DNA from: Saccharospirillum alexandrii
GTDB lineage: Bacteria > Pseudomonadota > Gammaproteobacteria > Pseudomonadales > Natronospirillaceae
Direction of reading: 5' to 3'
DNA: 64,000 nucleotides
Assembly (NCBI RefSeq): GCF_004000275.1
Contig: NZ_RCIP01000001.1
Span: 426,749-490,748 of the forward strand
The notes below the pieces were generated by a model. It ran no database searches. It worked only from the letters and a program-made list of their open reading frames with translations, and had not been told where the DNA came from. Numbering within the stretch: the stretch's first letter is position 1; the number at the start of each line of letters is the position of its first letter. Made by a program: the position numbers and the translations under genes. Positions 1 through 8,701 of the stretch are shown here, one piece after another.

Positions 1-540
1 GACGAGCTGCAAGATGCGCAGGGCGACCGGGTCGTGTTTTTCTATTGGGCTGGTGGTGGCAACCCCATGAGTGAACTGCAGGCGATGAACCCGGAACGTC
101 TCGACATTCGGTTTGCGGCCAGTGGTACTACTTTGTCGGGCCTGGTTCGTTACAAGCCTTTTGTCGGTCTGGAAGGCGCTATATATTACTACTACGAGTC
201 CCCGGGCAACGACATCAACCAATGGCTGGTCGAGCACCACCTTGAGCGTTTTGGCACGCCTCCGGATTTTTTTGCCGCCGGTGGTATGGCAGCGGGTATC
301 GCCGCTGTGGAAGCGATTCGCCGTGCCGGCTCAACAGACACTGAAGAACTGATCAGCACCCTGGAGGGCATGCACTTCGATACGCCCAAGGGTGAAATGA
401 TGTTTCGCGCAGAAGATCACCAGGCTTTGCAATCGATGTTTCACTTCCGACTCAGTGTTGAAGAGGACGTTGAATGGGCTATTCCAGAGCAGGTACGCGA
501 GCTCACTCTGGATGAAATGGACGTACCGCTCGGGCGCTGA
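1..540 (+). CDS. ABC transporter substrate-binding protein, branched-chain amino acid type (5' truncated)
   Basis: The reading frame is open from the first base, so the start codon and signal peptide lie outside the window; 179 C-terminal residues are visible. The pattern (an aromatic YYYYESPGND stretch, then GGMAAGIAAVEAIRRAG and TPKGEMMFRAEDHQA) is that of the second lobe of Peripla_BP_6 (LivK-like) periplasmic proteins, which deliver branched-chain amino acids or related amides to an ABC permease. The 'GEMMFRAEDHQ' segment is typical of the last strands of that fold. Transport partners would be expected upstream. Substrate cannot be read from this fragment. A GTG at 34 is an internal codon, not a credible start. 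Confidence 0.75.
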   Translation, partial: DELQDAQGDRVVFFYWAGGGNPMSELQAMNPERLDIRFAASGTTLSGLVRYKPFVGLEGAIYYYYESPGNDINQWLVEHHLERFGTPPDFFAAGGMAAGIAAVEAIRRAGSTDTEELISTLEGMHFDTPKGEMMFRAEDHQALQSMFHFRLSVEEDVEWAIPEQVRELTLDEMDVPLGR

Positions 541-615
541 ACGCCTGTCTGCTGGCACCTTGTTAATCTCTCGGCAGCGTTGCGTTAACTTGACACCTCA
601 GCTTCCACCGCTGTT

Positions 616-639
616 CCCAGGGAAGCCTTCCCCCCTGGG
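616..639 (+). terminator. Hairpin after the substrate-binding protein gene
   Basis: CCCAGGG (616-622) pairs with CCCTGGG (633-639) across a 10-nt loop, 75 nt after the stop codon. There is no T-tract, so it is only a weak candidate for a transcript end or processing site. Confidence 0.3.
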
Positions 640-676
640 TGAGGGCGCCTCCTACTATTCGCCGATGGGTCTAACC

Positions 677-688
677 GAGACCGGTCTC
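677..688. promoter_or_regulatory. Perfect 12-bp palindrome GAGACCGGTCTC
   Basis: A perfect palindrome lies about 90 bp before the acyl-CoA ligase start, and the half-site AGAGACC recurs near 740. It has the form of a dimeric repressor operator and could control the downstream ligase. No adjacent regulator gene supports this, so it is a suggestion only. Confidence 0.25.
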
Positions 689-778
689 TACACTGGCAGC
701 ATCTACCTCAATTGTTAACGGTCTGCTCTGTTTTGGGCAGATCAGAGACCGGACATTGCTGTCAACAGGAGACCTGGG

Positions 779-2410
779 ATGGCTGGCAACATGATGACTC
801 ACCCGCTGAATACCAGCGACATTTTACGCAATGCGGCGCAACGGTACCCGGAGCAAAGCATTGTGTCTGCCATGGCGGATGGCAGCCGGCATCGCTACCG
901 CTATCGAGATGCGCTGCAACGGTCGGCCCAGGTTGCCCACTTGCTGGCGCGGGCTGGTATTCAAAGTGGCGAGCGGGTAGCCACATTGGCCGTGAACCAC
1001 TATCGCCACCTGGAGCTGTATTTTGGTATTTCCGGCATGGGGGCGGTTGTGCACACCCTCAATGCGCGGCTGTTCAGTGAACAGTTGCAGTACATCATCA
1101 ATCACGCCGAAGATCGCTGGGTCTTTTTTGATCCGGAGTTTTTGCCCCTGCTGGAGGACGTCGCCGACCAGATTCGCGGTGTGGAGCGGTTTGTTGTGCT
1201 GTGTGACGAAGACTCAATGCCTGAGTCCGCCATACTGCCCCTCGATAATTATGAGCATTTGCTGGCCCAGATGCCGACGGAATTCCACTGGCCGCGTCTG
1301 CCGGCCGATGCCCCCTGTGGCCTCTGCTATACCAGTGGCACGACCGGCAACCCCAAGGGGGTAATGTACGAGCAGGGCTCAACGGTCTTGCATGCGATGA
1401 TGAGCGGCTCTAGTCAGTATCTCGATTTCTCTGAGCGGTCGGTCGCCATGCCGGTCGTACCCATGTACCACGTTTGTGCCTGGGGTGTGCCGTTCTCAGC
1501 ACCGGTATATGGCGCCAAGCTGGTATTGCCGGGTGGCAACCTCGATGGCGAGAGCTTACAGTCCCTGATTGAAGAGGAGTCGGTCAATCAGGCTTTTGCG
1601 GTGCCAACCGTTTGGCTGAACCTGCACAACTATTTGCAACAGAGCGGCAAGACGATCGATTCACTGAAGGTGATTGGCGTCGGCGGGGCGGCCTCGCCAC
1701 TGAGTCTGGTCGAGATTTACGACAAGCTCTACAACGTCTACTGGATGGGTATTTGGGGCATGACCGAGACCAGCCCGCTGGCCACTGCCGCCAACCGCAC
1801 ACCGCAGATGGATGCCATGCCCGACGAACAGCGCTACGAACTGCAAAGCTCGGCCGGGCGCCCGATGTTGGGCGTGGAAATCGACATTTTTGATGAAGCA
1901 GGTCGCCCCTTGCCGCATGACGGACGCACCCGGGGCAATTTGCGCTGCCGGGGCTCCTGGGTGCTGGCCCAATATTTCAAGGGCGAGGGCAAAGACAAGT
2001 TTATCGACGGCTGGTTCGATACCGGAGACGTTGCCGTTATCAACCCCCAGGGGTATCTGCGCGTGGTAGATCGCAGTAAAGATGTGATCAAATCCGGCGG
2101 CGAGTGGATCAGCTCGGTGGAGCTGGAAAATGCTGCCCTGCATGACGATGCAATCAACGAAGCCTGCGTGATTGGCGCTACCCACCCAAAATGGGATGAA
2201 CGACCGCTCATGCTGGTGACCATCCGCGCCGGTAAAACCCTCGATGAAGCTCGCCTGCGCAAGGTACTGTCAGAACGTGTCGCCAAATGGTGGCTGCCAG
2301 ATGCCATCATCCAGGTCGACAGCTTGCCGCATACCGGCACTGGAAAACTCCGCAAGGTAGACATTCGCGACGACTACCGGGATTATCTGGTGGAACGAGA
2401 TAAAGCCTGA
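779..2410 (+). CDS. Medium/long-chain fatty acyl-CoA ligase (AlkK-like, AMP-forming)
   Basis: A 543-aa member of the adenylate-forming (ANL) superfamily, which activates a fatty acid with ATP and then transfers it to CoA. The P-loop-like signature YTSGTTGNPKG is at about residue 181, the GMTETSP motif at about 327, and the FDTGD and DRSKDVIKSGGEWIS motifs mark the hinge and C-terminal domain, with the catalytic lysine in GTGKLRK near the end. Length and the PMYHVCAWGVPF region resemble AlkK-type medium-chain ligases more than FadD. An AGGAG 8-9 bp upstream supports the ATG at 779. It precedes a CrbS-type kinase that in other species controls acetyl-CoA synthetase, so a link to fatty-acid/acetate use is possible. 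Confidence 0.85.
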   Translation: MAGNMMTHPLNTSDILRNAAQRYPEQSIVSAMADGSRHRYRYRDALQRSAQVAHLLARAGIQSGERVATLAVNHYRHLELYFGISGMGAVVHTLNARLFSEQLQYIINHAEDRWVFFDPEFLPLLEDVADQIRGVERFVVLCDEDSMPESAILPLDNYEHLLAQMPTEFHWPRLPADAPCGLCYTSGTTGNPKGVMYEQGSTVLHAMMSGSSQYLDFSERSVAMPVVPMYHVCAWGVPFSAPVYGAKLVLPGGNLDGESLQSLIEEESVNQAFAVPTVWLNLHNYLQQSGKTIDSLKVIGVGGAASPLSLVEIYDKLYNVYWMGIWGMTETSPLATAANRTPQMDAMPDEQRYELQSSAGRPMLGVEIDIFDEAGRPLPHDGRTRGNLRCRGSWVLAQYFKGEGKDKFIDGWFDTGDVAVINPQGYLRVVDRSKDVIKSGGEWISSVELENAALHDDAINEACVIGATHPKWDERPLMLVTIRAGKTLDEARLRKVLSERVAKWWLPDAIIQVDSLPHTGTGKLRKVDIRDDYRDYLVERDKA

Positions 2411-2449
2411 GTATTAAGGCGTGCTCACAGCGCAGATGGATATATGGCC

Positions 2450-2564
2450 GTGTCGAGTTGCCGGGTAGGCCTGTCCGGGGAGGTCCGCAGCAGGGATGCT
2501 GCGGTCCAGGCCCCATGGATGGGTTCACGCCGGCCCCGGACAGGCCTACCCGGTAGCTCGACAC
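2450..2564. repeat. Long imperfect palindrome, dispersed repeat copy A
   Basis: Two 31-bp arms (2450-2480 and 2534-2564) pair with only two mismatches, both G-U compatible if the + strand is transcribed. Inside, CCGCAGCA/TGCTGCGG (2485-2504) forms a second hairpin with a GGGA loop, followed by GCGGTCCAGGCCCCATGGAT and a TTCACGCCGG core. A related core occurs in the elements near 6108, 59661 and, more weakly, 53265. It fills the gap between the ligase and kinase genes and contains no gene. Confidence 0.8.
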
Positions 2565-2645
2565 TGAATGCAAAGAGCAATGTAATCCAAATGTAACCAG
2601 TGACGAAGCCGCTGTCTGACTCCCGACCAAAGGACCCGCTCCCGG

Positions 2646-5600
2646 ATGTCACCGACGTTTTTCATCCTTATTTCGCTGCTCTACGTCATCCTGTTGTTCG
2701 TCATCGCACTCTATGGTGACCGGCATCCGGTCGCCCGTCGCTGGCAGCCCTGGGTGTACAGCTTGTCGCTGGCGGTATACTGCACCAGTTGGACGTTCTA
2801 CGGGGCTACACGTCAGTTTGCTGAATATGGCTGGGCCTTTGCGCCTTCGCATGTCGGTGCCATTCTGCTGTTTCTGGTGGGTTATGCGTTTTTGCTAAAA
2901 GTGGTGCAGGTCGCCAAACGCGAGAACGTGACCACCATTGCCGACTTTATTGCCAGTCGTTTTGGGCATAGCCGGGCTGTCGCCGTGTTTGTTGCGTTGA
3001 TCTCCCTGGTCGGGATCGTTCCCTATGTAGCGCTGCAGTTGAAAGCCATTTCGGTGAGTTTCAATGTGGTCGCGCCAACGATCACAGCGGGCGAGTTCTG
3101 GTACAACGATTCGGCTCTGTATGTATCGTTGATTCTTGGGCTGTTTACGCTGCTGTTCGGCACCCGCCATCTGGATACCTCTGAACACCACCCTGGCATG
3201 ATGCTGGCCATTGCCTTTGAATCGGTGGTCAAACTCTTTGCCTTTCTGGTGCTGGGGTACTGGGCGGTCTATGCCGTTGGTGGTGGCTTTGCCGAGGTGG
3301 TTAAAACGGCGGTGAATACACCGGAGATCTGGTCGATTATGACCGATTTCAGCAGTCCTTATATTTACACAACCCAGGTCATGCTGGGCGTTGTCGCCAT
3401 CATTGCTCTGCCACGGCAATTTCATGTGGCGGTTGTGGAATACCGCGATCAGCGCGACCTGCGCATGGCACGCTGGATATTCCCACTCTACCTGGTGCTG
3501 ATTAACCTTTTTGTGCTGCCCATGGTGCTGGTCGGGTATGAGTACTTTTCGACCAACCCGGAGCAACTGGAATACATGACGCTGATTCTGCCGATGATGA
3601 TGGGGCGGGATGATCTGGTGGTGCTGGCCTTTATCGGCGGTTTGTCGGCGGCGACGTCGATGGTGATTGTGGCCAACATTGCGCTCAGCACCATGCTCTC
3701 GAATGAGATCCTTCTGCCCGGGCTGATTCGTCTTGGCTGGTGGTCTGCCGATGCGCCCAATCTGGGCCGCCGCGTCGTCTGGTTGCGGCGTTTGGGCATC
3801 ATGCTCATCGTGCTTGCCGCCTTTTTCTATTACCGGCTGATCGTCGCCTTTGAAGGGTTGGTGGCGATTGGTCTGGTCTCCTTTGTTGCGGTGGCCCAGT
3901 TTGCTCCGGCGTTATTTTTGGGCCTGTACTGGACAGCGATGAACCGCAAAGGCGTGCTCTGGGGGCTGGGGCTTGGGTCGGCGGTTTGGTTCTATACCTT
4001 GCTGATTCCATTGCTGATTCGCGCCGGTTTGATGCCCGATACCCTAATGAACGGCCTGTTTGGCCTGAGCTTTCTGCGGCCTCAGGCGTTGATGGGTGTT
4101 GAGGGACTCGACCCCATCGTGCACGGCACCGCCTGGAGCCTGGCGATGAACGTACTGGGGCTGCTGCTCGGCTCTGCCTTTGGCCGGGAAACCCTGAAAG
4201 ACCGGATGCAGGCCTCGCTGTTTGTGCACGCCAACCGGTCCGATTCGGGCTTGCTGCAAAACGCCAGTCGAACCGTGTCGATTGGTGATCTGCACCTGTT
4301 GCTGGGGCGTTTTATGAGCGCCGATAAATTGCACCGATTGTTCTCGCGCTACACCAACCCGCTCAATGGCCGTTTGCTGACCGATCATACCGCCGATGAC
4401 GATTTGCTTTACCAGGCAGAGCGTTCTCTGTCATCGGTATTGGGGGCTCCCGCGACCCGTTTGTTGTTTGAGCGCTTCGACCAACCGATGACAGGGCAGT
4501 GGCGGCATTTATCGACCATGGTGGATGAAGCCTCCCAGGTGCTGAAGTTCAACCGTGACTTGCTCAACTCGGCGCTGCAGTCGATCAGCCAGGGCATTAG
4601 CATTGTCGATCGTGATTTGAACATCGTGGCCTGGAACCAGGAGTATCAGCGCATGTTCCGGTACCCTGAGGGCATGCTGCAAGCGGGGCAGCCCGTGGAG
4701 GCGTTGCTTCGGCACAACGCAATGAAAGGCGAACTGGGGGACGGGGATCTTGGTGAGTTGGTTGAACGACGTCTGGGCCACCTCAAGGCAGGATCGTCCT
4801 ATCGGATTGAGCGCAAGCGGCCGGATGGCAGTTACCTGGAAATTCAGGGGAACCCAATGCCAGACGGCGGTTACATCACAGTCTATTCGGACATTACCGA
4901 CCGCCGTCGTATTGAAGATCAATTGCGCCGTAGCAACGATATGCTGGAAGAAAAAGTTTCTGAACGCACCGAGGCACTGCAGTTGACCAACACCGAACTG
5001 GAAAAAGCCAACACCAATAAAACCCGATTCCTGGCCGCCGCCGGGCACGATTTGGTGCAGCCGCTGAATTCAGCTGCCCTGTTTGCCGCGAGCCTGCAAG
5101 CCAAGCTGCGACGCCTGGACCAGACGCCGGAACTGCTTGGCCTGGCTGAGCAGATCGAGCGTTCCCTGCACTCTGCCGACAACTTGCTGGGCGAATTGCT
5201 GGAAATTTCCAAGCTCGATTCGCACATCATTCACCCGAACCCGGAAACCATTTCTCTGGCCAGCGTGCTGGCCTCGCTTCACGAGGAGTTTGACGTGCTG
5301 GCGCGAGACCGGGGCATTCACCTGACCTTTGTTAGAACCTCGCTCTGGGTGCTCAGCGATGCCCGGTTGTTGCGGCGCATGCTGCAAAATCTGCTCAGCA
5401 ACGCCTTGCGCTACAGTCAGCGTGGCCGGGTCACTCTGGGCGTGCGGCGACACGGAGCCTGGTGTCGCATTGAAGTCTGGGATACCGGCCCGGGCCTGAC
5501 CGAGAAGCAACAATCGGAAGTGTTTGAGGAGTTTCATCGACTGCCAGACACCCAGAGTGAAGAGCGCGGTCTGGGCTTGGGCCTGGCCATCGTTCGGCGT

Positions 5601-6098
5601 TTGTCCGTATTACTCGAACACCCGGTCACGGTGCGCAGTGAGCTTGGGCGGGGCAGTATGTTCGGCATTGAATTGCCGCTGGCGTCTGCCGGCATAGCGA
5701 CCGGTAAAGCAGCGGTACCGGCGGCCGGTTCCCACCAGGGGTATCACATTCTCTGTGTCGATAATGAAGTGCAGATTGTGGAAGGCATGAACAGTCTGCT
5801 GGCCGAGTGGGGCTTCAGTGTTTCGGTGGCCAGCCAGCCAGAACAGGCCTGGGACATGGCCCTTGAACAAAAGCCGGACCTGATCGTCATGGATTACCAT
5901 CTGGACCAGACGTTAACCGGGCTAAGCGTGCTGGAAGCCTGGCACAATCAGGGTCTGGCCGACGTGCCGGTGATTATGATCACCGCGGATTACACGGAAG
6001 AAGTGCGCCAGGCGATCGAGAAGCGGGGCTATCGCTTATTGAAAAAACCAGTTCGGCCACTGCAATTGCGGGCTTTGCTGGCGTCTTTGTTGCGATAG
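2646..6098 (+). CDS. crbS: Hybrid sensor histidine kinase with solute-symporter sensor domain (CrbS type)
   Basis: A 1150-aa inner-membrane protein. Residues 1-510 are a 12-13-helix sodium/solute symporter (SLC5/SSF) domain; about 535-610 (SIGDLHLLLGRF...LHRLFSRY) match the STAC linker; a PAS_7-like domain covers about 640-760; the HisKA box AGHDLVQPLNSA holds the phosphorylated His near residue 802; an HATPase domain (DTGPGL, GLGLGLAIV) ends near 1015; and a receiver domain carries Asp in LIVMDYHLD near 1082. This order is that of CrbS/MxtR, which with the LuxR-type CrbR controls acetyl-CoA synthetase and the acetate switch. CbrA, the other SSF kinase, lacks the receiver. A LuxR-type regulator lies convergent downstream, which supports the assignment. 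Confidence 0.85.
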   Translation: MSPTFFILISLLYVILLFVIALYGDRHPVARRWQPWVYSLSLAVYCTSWTFYGATRQFAEYGWAFAPSHVGAILLFLVGYAFLLKVVQVAKRENVTTIADFIASRFGHSRAVAVFVALISLVGIVPYVALQLKAISVSFNVVAPTITAGEFWYNDSALYVSLILGLFTLLFGTRHLDTSEHHPGMMLAIAFESVVKLFAFLVLGYWAVYAVGGGFAEVVKTAVNTPEIWSIMTDFSSPYIYTTQVMLGVVAIIALPRQFHVAVVEYRDQRDLRMARWIFPLYLVLINLFVLPMVLVGYEYFSTNPEQLEYMTLILPMMMGRDDLVVLAFIGGLSAATSMVIVANIALSTMLSNEILLPGLIRLGWWSADAPNLGRRVVWLRRLGIMLIVLAAFFYYRLIVAFEGLVAIGLVSFVAVAQFAPALFLGLYWTAMNRKGVLWGLGLGSAVWFYTLLIPLLIRAGLMPDTLMNGLFGLSFLRPQALMGVEGLDPIVHGTAWSLAMNVLGLLLGSAFGRETLKDRMQASLFVHANRSDSGLLQNASRTVSIGDLHLLLGRFMSADKLHRLFSRYTNPLNGRLLTDHTADDDLLYQAERSLSSVLGAPATRLLFERFDQPMTGQWRHLSTMVDEASQVLKFNRDLLNSALQSISQGISIVDRDLNIVAWNQEYQRMFRYPEGMLQAGQPVEALLRHNAMKGELGDGDLGELVERRLGHLKAGSSYRIERKRPDGSYLEIQGNPMPDGGYITVYSDITDRRRIEDQLRRSNDMLEEKVSERTEALQLTNTELEKANTNKTRFLAAAGHDLVQPLNSAALFAASLQAKLRRLDQTPELLGLAEQIERSLHSADNLLGELLEISKLDSHIIHPNPETISLASVLASLHEEFDVLARDRGIHLTFVRTSLWVLSDARLLRRMLQNLLSNALRYSQRGRVTLGVRRHGAWCRIEVWDTGPGLTEKQQSEVFEEFHRLPDTQSEERGLGLGLAIVRRLSVLLEHPVTVRSELGRGSMFGIELPLASAGIATGKAAVPAAGSHQGYHILCVDNEVQIVEGMNSLLAEWGFSVSVASQPEQAWDMALEQKPDLIVMDYHLDQTLTGLSVLEAWHNQGLADVPVIMITADYTEEVRQAIEKRGYRLLKKPVRPLQLRALLASLLR

Positions 6099-6107
6099 TT
6101 CATCCAC

Positions 6108-6296
6108 GTTTCGGAGTTCGGGTCCGCTGGGGAGGCATTGGTCCGCGCCGGGCACAGGGTGTGCCCTTGTAGGGTCGGCGTGAATTTGTCCATGACGGTC
6201 CGACGTCTCGGCCCAGACCGCAAACTCCATGTTGCGAACTTCCCCACAAGGGCTCACCCAGCACCCGCCGCTCGTTTCTGCAACGAACTCCGAAAC
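6108..6296. repeat. Dispersed palindromic repeat copy B
   Basis: Perfect 13-bp arms (GTTTCGGAGTTCG at 6108-6120, its complement at 6284-6296) bound a 189-bp element between two convergent genes. A GGGCACA/TGTGCCC hairpin lies inside. Read on the minus strand, its core has GCGGTCTGGGCCGAGAC, CGTCGGACCG and ATGGA...CACGCCGACC, closely matching copy C near 59661 and more loosely copy A. No coding potential. Confidence 0.7.
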
Positions 6297-6320
6297 TGAG
6301 TAGGTAGGTCACCTACTCAG
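6296..6320 (-). terminator. 10-bp perfect stem-loop over the end of the response-regulator gene
   Basis: CTGAGTAGGT (6296-6305) and ACCTACTCAG (6311-6320) pair perfectly with a 5-nt loop; the stem includes the stop codon of the leftward crbR-like gene. There is no T-run, so Rho-independent termination is uncertain, but the hairpin would cap the 3' end. Confidence 0.45.
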
Positions 6321-6963
6321 GCACTTCCAAATACTGGTTATACATGGCGGCCTGGGTGCGGTTATACAGATTGAGCTTGCGGAATATTTCGGAAACGTGC
6401 GTTTTGATGGTGGTTTCCTTGACGCTCAGCTCGTAGGCAATTTGTTTGTTCAGGTACCCACGGGCAATCAGCGCCAGCACATGTTGCTGCTTGGGGGTCA
6501 GGCTGGCGAGTTTGGTAATGGCGTCGATGTCTTCATCGATGGTGTGACTGTCGGCCTGGTGGTTGGCGGGGAAATACCCCTTGCCGCTGATCAGCGCTCG
6601 CAATGCATCTACCAGTTGTTCGAGAGACAGCGATTTGGGCAGATACCCGAGTGCGCCCGCAGCCTTTACGTGCGCTACGGTTCTGCTGGCCTCATTGGCG
6701 GTGATGACCGCCACTGCAACCTCCGGAAAGCGGGTTCGTATCTGAATCAGGCCGAGTAAGCCTTCGCTACCGGGCATTTTTAAATCAAGCAACAGCAGGT
6801 CGGTGGTGTTATTTTCCAGGTGGAACAGTGTCGATTGTAGGGTGTCGGTTTGCTGAATCGTGACCGCAGTTCCGGTGTTCGACAGGGCTTCAGACAGCGC
6901 ATTGCGGAACAGCGGATGGTCGTCGGCGATCAGAACTTGAAGGGTATCCGTCATGGCATTCAC
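6313..6963 (-). CDS. crbR: LuxR/NarL-family response regulator (CrbR type)
   Basis: A 216-aa cytoplasmic DNA-binding response regulator. The receiver has the acidic pair DD at 14-15, the phospho-acceptor Asp60 in LLLLDLKMPG and a Lys in LPKSLSLEQL. The C-terminal GerE helix-turn-helix spans about 155-205 (LTPKQQHVLALIARG, LSVKETTIKTHVSEIFRKL). In Vibrio and Pseudomonas, CrbR/ErdR is the partner of the SSF-hybrid kinase CrbS and activates acs. The two genes here are convergent, 214 bp apart, so they are not co-transcribed. The start could also be the ATG at 6954; neither has a clear ribosome-binding site. Confidence 0.75.
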   Translation of the reverse strand: MNAMTDTLQVLIADDHPLFRNALSEALSNTGTAVTIQQTDTLQSTLFHLENNTTDLLLLDLKMPGSEGLLGLIQIRTRFPEVAVAVITANEASRTVAHVKAAGALGYLPKSLSLEQLVDALRALISGKGYFPANHQADSHTIDEDIDAITKLASLTPKQQHVLALIARGYLNKQIAYELSVKETTIKTHVSEIFRKLNLYNRTQAAMYNQYLEVPE

Positions 6964-7040
6964 AGCGTCGTTGTTGTCGTTTTTATTGACGGGCAGTGTA
7001 GCACTTTCAGGTGGGAGTTTAGCGCTGGAGCGGCGGCCCT

Positions 7041-7057
7041 CCTCCTAAGGTAGGAGG
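7041..7057 (-). terminator. Stem-loop after the coiled-coil gene
   Basis: CCTCCTA (7041-7047) and TAGGAGG (7051-7057) form a 7-bp stem with a 3-nt loop about 30 nt past the stop of the leftward operon flgA-flgM-flgN-coiled coil. It lacks a T-tract. Confidence 0.35.
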
Positions 7058-7086
7058 CGTGACCTGGGTGGGAATGCGGCAACCAT

Positions 7087-8688
7087 CTAACCTGCCTTAA
7101 CGGAAGCCGGGTCGTCGTCGCGCTGGTTCTGTTCCAGTTCTTTGATGCGTTGCAGCATGGTTTGCGAGTCAGACATGAATTGTTTGACCAGGGTTTCCAT
7201 CTCTTCAATGTCTTCGTTGCTTTCTGCCCGGGTATCCCGGGCATTGACCTGCTCGGTGCGGGTGCTCAGTTCGGCAACCAGCGTCTCAGTGGAGCGAAGC
7301 AGAGCTTGCAGTTGATCGATTTCCTTTTCCTGAGCCGGGAGTATGTCGTCGGTGTCGGCTCCTTCACGCAGGTCGTCCACAAGGTTGCGCAAGGTATCCA
7401 GGCTGAGTTGAATCTGAGCGCTGAGCGTCTCGAACTCCTCTGAGGTGGCGGCTTGAGAACTCTCGGCTTCGGGTGCTCCGGTATCGACCGGCTGTGCATT
7501 GAGCTCCTCCAGCGCTTGCTGGGCTTGCTGCAACTCCATTTCCAGCATGGCAACGCACGATTCTGAATCCCGCACCAGCAATTCCAGCCGGCTGATTTCA
7601 TCGTCCTGAACCTGCATGGCGCGCTCCGGATCGTTGCCTGACCGCAGTTGTTCCAGTGCATCGCGCAGGCTGGCGACTGACTCTGCCTGGCTGGAGGAGT
7701 TGGAGGTCAGCTTTTTGACATGATCCGGGTTCACCGCTTTGGGGCCGCCTACTTGCAGGTCTTTCAGGCGATTTTTCAGGCCGTGAACCTCGGTTTCGAG
7801 TTCTTCATTCTCATGATTGGCGGCTTCCAGTTCCTTCTCCATCAGGTTGACGCTGACATCAGCCTCTTTGACATAGCGGTTCAGCGCCTGAATCAACTCC
7901 GCTTGCTGGTTGGCGTACTCGTCGCCATCCGGGTCGATTTGCTGCAATTTCAGCGACAGCTGGTTAATCGTCTCCTGCATGTCGTACTTGTCGCACTTAA
8001 GCTTGTAGATCTCATCGGCGTACGTGCCTTTTTGCGGGCGCTCAAAATTGCTTGGGCTGGCCGTGTTAATGGACTTGAGGGTGTTCATTTCCTGCTCGAG
8101 CAGCCGGATCCTGTCGCGAGCAGCGGCATACTGGGCTTCGTACTGTTTCAGGTCCCGGGTGAGCTGGTCTTTGCCCAGTTCCGAGTCGGCTCCTTCCTGA
8201 CGCGCCTCGCGGGCGGGTTCAAGGCCGCTATCTTTTAATACCTGGTGCGCCTGGTGTGCCCACTCCTCATCGTCGATCTCGCCGGCGAGTAGCTTTTGTT
8301 CCAGGTCCAGAATACGACGGCGAAGCCAGTGAATATGGGCCGGTTCGTCCGGTTCAGGGGTGCGATGCAGGTCGTTCCCGGCTTCCGTCAATTCGGCTTC
8401 CAGGGTGTTCAGGTGGTGTTTGAGTTGCTCCGGGATGGTCTTGCCGGCGCTGTCGGCCGCCACTTGTGCCGATTTGAAATCCTGGGTTAGCTTGCGGTTC
8501 TGAGCCCGCAAGGCTGCGATTTCCTGTTGTTTCTCCTGCTGTCGGCGCAATTTCTCCCAGCGCATCTCTTTGAGTATGGCGACCAGCACATGGTAAAGCC
8601 GTTGCCGGTAAAAGAGGAAGATCGTGATGACCACATACACCACGGCAATCTCCGCGATGATGAACAGGGTCATTTGATCAATAAACAT
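7087..8688 (-). CDS. Membrane-anchored long coiled-coil protein at the end of the flgAMN operon
   Basis: A 533-aa protein from the ATG at 8688, 13 bp after flgN's stop; a longer frame to 8778 would overlap flgN. Residues 4-24 form one transmembrane helix (LFIIAEIAVVYVVITIFLF), followed by basic residues (RRQQEKQ), so the rest is probably cytoplasmic. Nearly all of it is predicted coiled coil. Three related segments of about 52 residues are visible at roughly 236-290, 335-390 and 427-477, each with the pattern L..L...G/D then E(I/L)..L..L(V/L)..(S/A)...V..(M/L)E.EL. In Pseudomonas this operon position holds a PilZ gene; here there is no PilZ domain. I do not recognise a named family. Function unknown; a flagellar, polar or envelope scaffold is plausible from context only. 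Confidence 0.75.
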   Translation of the reverse strand: MFIDQMTLFIIAEIAVVYVVITIFLFYRQRLYHVLVAILKEMRWEKLRRQQEKQQEIAALRAQNRKLTQDFKSAQVAADSAGKTIPEQLKHHLNTLEAELTEAGNDLHRTPEPDEPAHIHWLRRRILDLEQKLLAGEIDDEEWAHQAHQVLKDSGLEPAREARQEGADSELGKDQLTRDLKQYEAQYAAARDRIRLLEQEMNTLKSINTASPSNFERPQKGTYADEIYKLKCDKYDMQETINQLSLKLQQIDPDGDEYANQQAELIQALNRYVKEADVSVNLMEKELEAANHENEELETEVHGLKNRLKDLQVGGPKAVNPDHVKKLTSNSSSQAESVASLRDALEQLRSGNDPERAMQVQDDEISRLELLVRDSESCVAMLEMELQQAQQALEELNAQPVDTGAPEAESSQAATSEEFETLSAQIQLSLDTLRNLVDDLREGADTDDILPAQEKEIDQLQALLRSTETLVAELSTRTEQVNARDTRAESNEDIEEMETLVKQFMSDSQTMLQRIKELEQNQRDDDPASVKAG

Positions 8689-8701
8689 AGACGGCGCTGC
8701 C

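Noticed and set aside
712-1105. Frames of about 74-122 codons overlapping the start of the acyl-CoA ligase
   Set aside because: All lie in other frames of a certain gene and lack start signals.
2307-2652. Two overlapping minus-strand frames (about 75-107 codons) between the ligase and the kinase
   Set aside because: They run through the palindromic repeat; the encoded peptides are low-quality Pro/Arg strings without homology features.
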